The notes beneath the pieces were generated by a model. It did no database searches and was not told the origin of the DNA. It saw only the letters and a program-made list of their open reading frames with translations. Of a stretch of 43,094 bases of DNA, positions 41,121 through 43,094 are shown one piece after another (the first letter of the stretch is position 1; each line of letters opens with the position of its first letter). The stretch covers positions 1-43,094 of the forward strand of contig JAITGX010000015.1 in the NCBI GenBank assembly GCA_031280275.1. Direction: 5' to 3'. The DNA is from Synergistaceae bacterium. Its GTDB lineage: Bacteria > Synergistota > Synergistia > Synergistales > Aminobacteriaceae. The position numbers and the translations under genes are program-made.

Positions 41121-42089
41121 ATGAAATATTTCGATTATGAAAATGTTTTGTCTCCCAGGAATCTGAAGCTCCCCTTGGACCTGAAGCGGCTTTTCGGAGG
41201 ACTGCCGAAAGTTGCCTTGGAGATTGGTTTTGGCAACGGTGAATATACGGTAAAGTGGGCGGCGGCCAACCCGGACACGCTCTTGATTGGTTTGGAGGTC
41301 TCTTTCGCCTCCGTGACGCGGTGCGCGCGCCGGATAGCGGATATAGAGCTGTCCAACCTGAAAATCCTTTGTGCCGACGCCCGTTTTATGATGAAAGAAC
41401 TGTTCGCGGACGAGACCCTTGACCGGGTAATGATGAACTTCCCCTGCCCCTGGCCGAAAACACGCCACGCCAAGCGCCGCGTTACGGCAAAGGCCTTTGC
41501 TGACAGCCTCGCAGCCGTGCTGAAAATCGGCGGGGTTTTCGAACTCGTTACGGATGAAGGGTGGTACGCTAAGGAGGCCCTCCAAGCGCTCTCCAGGCAT
41601 AAGACGTTTCCCTCGGCGGCTATCGAAGAAGGTTTTTCCCGGCCTGTAACCACCAAATACGAGCGCAAATGGCTGGAAATGGGGAAGGATATTTTTCGCC
41701 TGACCGCCGTGAAAGAGAAAAAGTTCACCGTGCGCAGGGAAACTTGGGGGTTTGATTGGGGTGAGAGGGACATGCCGCTGCATATGAAGACAGGAAAACC
41801 CGCGCCCAAAGAAGAAGAACTGGCCTTCCTGCTCGGTGCGTCGGGGGCGCGCGGGGACGCGCGTTGGGTGTTCAAGGAACATTACGTGGCGGGTGGGGAC
41901 GGCAAAAAATTTCTTGTGAAGACAGTCTCCATTGACGACGAGTTTGAGCAGCGTTACTACCTGCAAGTGACGGAGCGCGGCGACAACGCTCTCGTGAAGC
42001 CGGACGACACGGCGAAAATTTTCCTGACGCCCTCGGTACGCCTCGCCGTGGAAGACCTGACTCGCCGCCTGGCTGAGGTCGTACCATGA
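41121..42089 (+). CDS. trmB: tRNA (guanine-N7-)-methyltransferase TrmB with C-terminal extension
   Basis: 322 aa, about 100 longer than most bacterial TrmB. It methylates G46 in the tRNA variable loop. The SAM-binding motif ALEIGFGNGEY and the LIGLEVSFASVTRC segment are clear. The active-site box reads NFPCPWPKTRHAKRR where the family has PDPWPK, so a conserved Asp is Cys. Residues from about 215 form an unfamiliar extension. No good ribosome-binding site precedes ATG 41121. The stop overlaps rsmD by 4 bp (ATGA). Confidence 0.85.
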   Translation: MKYFDYENVLSPRNLKLPLDLKRLFGGLPKVALEIGFGNGEYTVKWAAANPDTLLIGLEVSFASVTRCARRIADIELSNLKILCADARFMMKELFADETLDRVMMNFPCPWPKTRHAKRRVTAKAFADSLAAVLKIGGVFELVTDEGWYAKEALQALSRHKTFPSAAIEEGFSRPVTTKYERKWLEMGKDIFRLTAVKEKKFTVRRETWGFDWGERDMPLHMKTGKPAPKEEELAFLLGASGARGDARWVFKEHYVAGGDGKKFLVKTVSIDDEFEQRYYLQVTERGDNALVKPDDTAKIFLTPSVRLAVEDLTRRLAEVVP

Positions 42090-42583
42090 AAGACGTCCGA
42101 CCCACATCCAGCAGGGTACTTTTGGCCTTGTTCAGCATTTTAGGCGGGGTGGAGGGACTTTCGTTTCTCGACCTTTTTGCCGGGACCGGGCGCGTAGGGT
42201 TTGAGGCGCTGAAGCGGAGGGCGTTCCCTGTAGTTATGGTCGAGGTTCTAAAAGATCGCGCGCTTGCCATTGAGCGCGCGATACCTAAAGAACATATGGA
42301 AAGGACTTCAGTTATCTCTTTGGAATTAAGGCGGGCCATGGCTTGGCTGATTCGGCGCGGGAACGTCTTTGACGTGGTCTTTGCCGATCCCCCCTACAAT
42401 CAGGGTTGGGGAAAAACTCTGCTTCACACAAAGAACCTGGAAAAAATTCTGAAACGGGACGGGGTGCTGATCGTTGAACACGCCACGCGGGAGGCTCTCG
42501 ACGTTCCCCTAACCTGGGCCGTAACAAACACCCATACTTACGGCGAGACCATGTTGTCCTTCTTTAAAGGCATCATGCGCTGA
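42086..42583 (+). CDS. rsmD: RsmD-like 16S rRNA (guanine-N2) methyltransferase
   Basis: 165 aa. It is predicted to methylate G966 of 16S rRNA. The motifs are RPTSSRVLLALFSIL, FLDLFAGTGRVGFEAL (SAM site) and the catalytic ADPPYNQ. It lacks the first strand segment of typical RsmD (about 15-25 residues before RPTS), so it is a short form. It overlaps trmB by 4 bp, giving a two-gene RNA-methylation operon. A hairpin repeat lies 41 bp downstream and may act as its 3' end. Confidence 0.85.
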   Translation: MKDVRPTSSRVLLALFSILGGVEGLSFLDLFAGTGRVGFEALKRRAFPVVMVEVLKDRALAIERAIPKEHMERTSVISLELRRAMAWLIRRGNVFDVVFADPPYNQGWGKTLLHTKNLEKILKRDGVLIVEHATREALDVPLTWAVTNTHTYGETMLSFFKGIMR

Positions 42584-42624
42584 TTATATAGGACGAACCC
42601 ATGAAAATAATAAAAATCGCTTAA

Positions 42625-42722
42625 TTAAGGAAACGCTGATTAAGCCCTTGTGGGGCTCTGCCCCACGCCCCGCTTAGGGGCCTCAGGCCCCTAAGAACTC
42701 CATTAATCAGCGCTTCCCTGAA
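42625..42722 (+). repeat. TIR hairpin repeat, full copy 6
   Basis: TTAAGGAAACGCTGATTAA (42625-42643) and TTAATCAGCGCTTCCCTGAA (42703-42722) frame two perfect hairpins: GTGGGGC-tct-GCCCCAC (42650-42666) and CTTAGGGGCC-tca-GGCCCCTAAG (42673-42695). This is the cleanest copy of the family. Confidence 0.85.
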
Positions 42723-42760
42723 GGTAAAGTTTTGATTTGAACAGACGGGAGAGGAAGTAA

Positions 42761-42967
42761 ATGCGTAAGGCATATGACAGTGATGTAAGCAGAGAACAGT
42801 TTAACCAAATCTCACGAGATTTGGAATTCTTGAAAAAGAAGACGCGTCCGCGAGAAGTGGATCTTTATAACGTATTCTGCGCCATACTTTATTTGTTAAA
42901 AAATGCTTGTTCATGGCGTAATTTGCCCCATGATTTCCCAAATTGGAAACCAATGCCAACAACTTAA
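42761..42967 (+). pseudogene. IS5-family transposase, N-terminal fragment
   Basis: 68 aa. The sequence MRKAYDSDVSREQFNQI, VDLYNVFCAILYLLKNACSWRNLPHDFPNW is the N-terminal DUF4096-type domain of IS5-group transposases (family pattern: [22 protein letters not shown]). It has AGAGGAAG before the ATG. After NWK the match stops and the frame ends within a few codons, so the catalytic DDE part is missing. The break probably marks a deletion or a later insertion. It lies 38 bp beyond the hairpin repeat. Confidence 0.8.
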
Positions 42968-43094
42968 CCAACGCGGCCATACGAAAGAAACGTGTCGGCA
43001 AAGATAACAAATACGTGTACGCTGCCAATTTAAACCAGATTATCGCGGCACTCCGGGCTCATCCAGCGGCAGCCTGTTTCTTGACCTCAACAGA
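42934..43094 (+). CDS. Unidentified open frame running off the right edge
   Basis: A frame without a stop from 42934 to the window end, in another frame than the transposase fragment. From about 42964 it reads LTNAAIRKKRVGKDNKYVYA, then ANLNQIIAALRAHPAAACFL. It looks protein-like but I do not recognise it. It may be the interior of a gene fused to the broken insertion sequence. No start is assignable. Confidence 0.3.

Overview
The window looks like a chromosomal segment of a diderm, amino-acid-fermenting bacterium, most likely of the phylum Synergistota. The reasons are a secreted protein ending in a Synerg-CTERM-like tail (Gly-rich, Cys, hydrophobic helix, basic end), methionine-binding proteins with cleavable signals but no lipobox Cys, large periplasmic TPR proteins, and a mix of 'Gram-positive' division genes (sepF, divIVA) with an outer-membrane style secretome. 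Phylum assignment is inference; no rRNA or tRNA gene was found. Genes are GC-rich and tightly packed, intergenic regions are AT-rich.

Layout. 1-348: the 5' part of an Ll.LtrB-like group II intron on the minus strand, with the first 17 codons of its reverse transcriptase/maturase. 482-4370: mgtE (with a long leader), a YkvI-like transporter and an orphan hutD. 4382-8321: ligA, and divergently a secreted repeat protein with the Synerg-CTERM-like tail. 8411-12252: a methionine uptake operon metN-metI-metQ1-metQ2, preceded by a promoter with a palindrome, a 42-codon Met-rich leader ORF, and mutually exclusive antiterminator and terminator hairpins. This is the most striking candidate for an undescribed regulatory system here. 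12282-15540: reverse-type rubrerythrin, then a membrane transporter paired with an M20 amidohydrolase.

15582-22260 is a minus-strand operon: zinc-ribbon/HTH protein, prepilin peptidase, CvpA-like protein, MutS2, L,D-transpeptidase, metallo-beta-lactamase fold hydrolase, cytidylate-kinase-like protein. 22373-31112 is a second minus-strand operon: two paralogous Ig-like/TPR periplasmic proteins (651 and about 1479 aa), a small exported protein, tsaD and a class II aldolase, mostly with 4-bp ATGA overlaps. 31260-35215 holds hen1-pnkp, the bacterial RNA end-healing, methylating and sealing pair. 35210-40835 is a minus-strand operon sepF-divIVA-recG-(CDF::YbaK fusion)-ksgA. 41121-42583 holds trmB-rsmD, followed by a hairpin repeat and a truncated IS5-type transposase at the right edge.

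Two kinds of dispersed repeat tie the window together. One is a roughly 85-110 bp element with terminal inverted repeats (TTAAGGAAACGCTGATTAA type) and two internal GC hairpins, seen in six full or partial copies, always between genes. The other is a 17-bp motif, CAGGGYAAACRCATSAA, found just upstream of the -35 region of several otherwise unrelated promoters.
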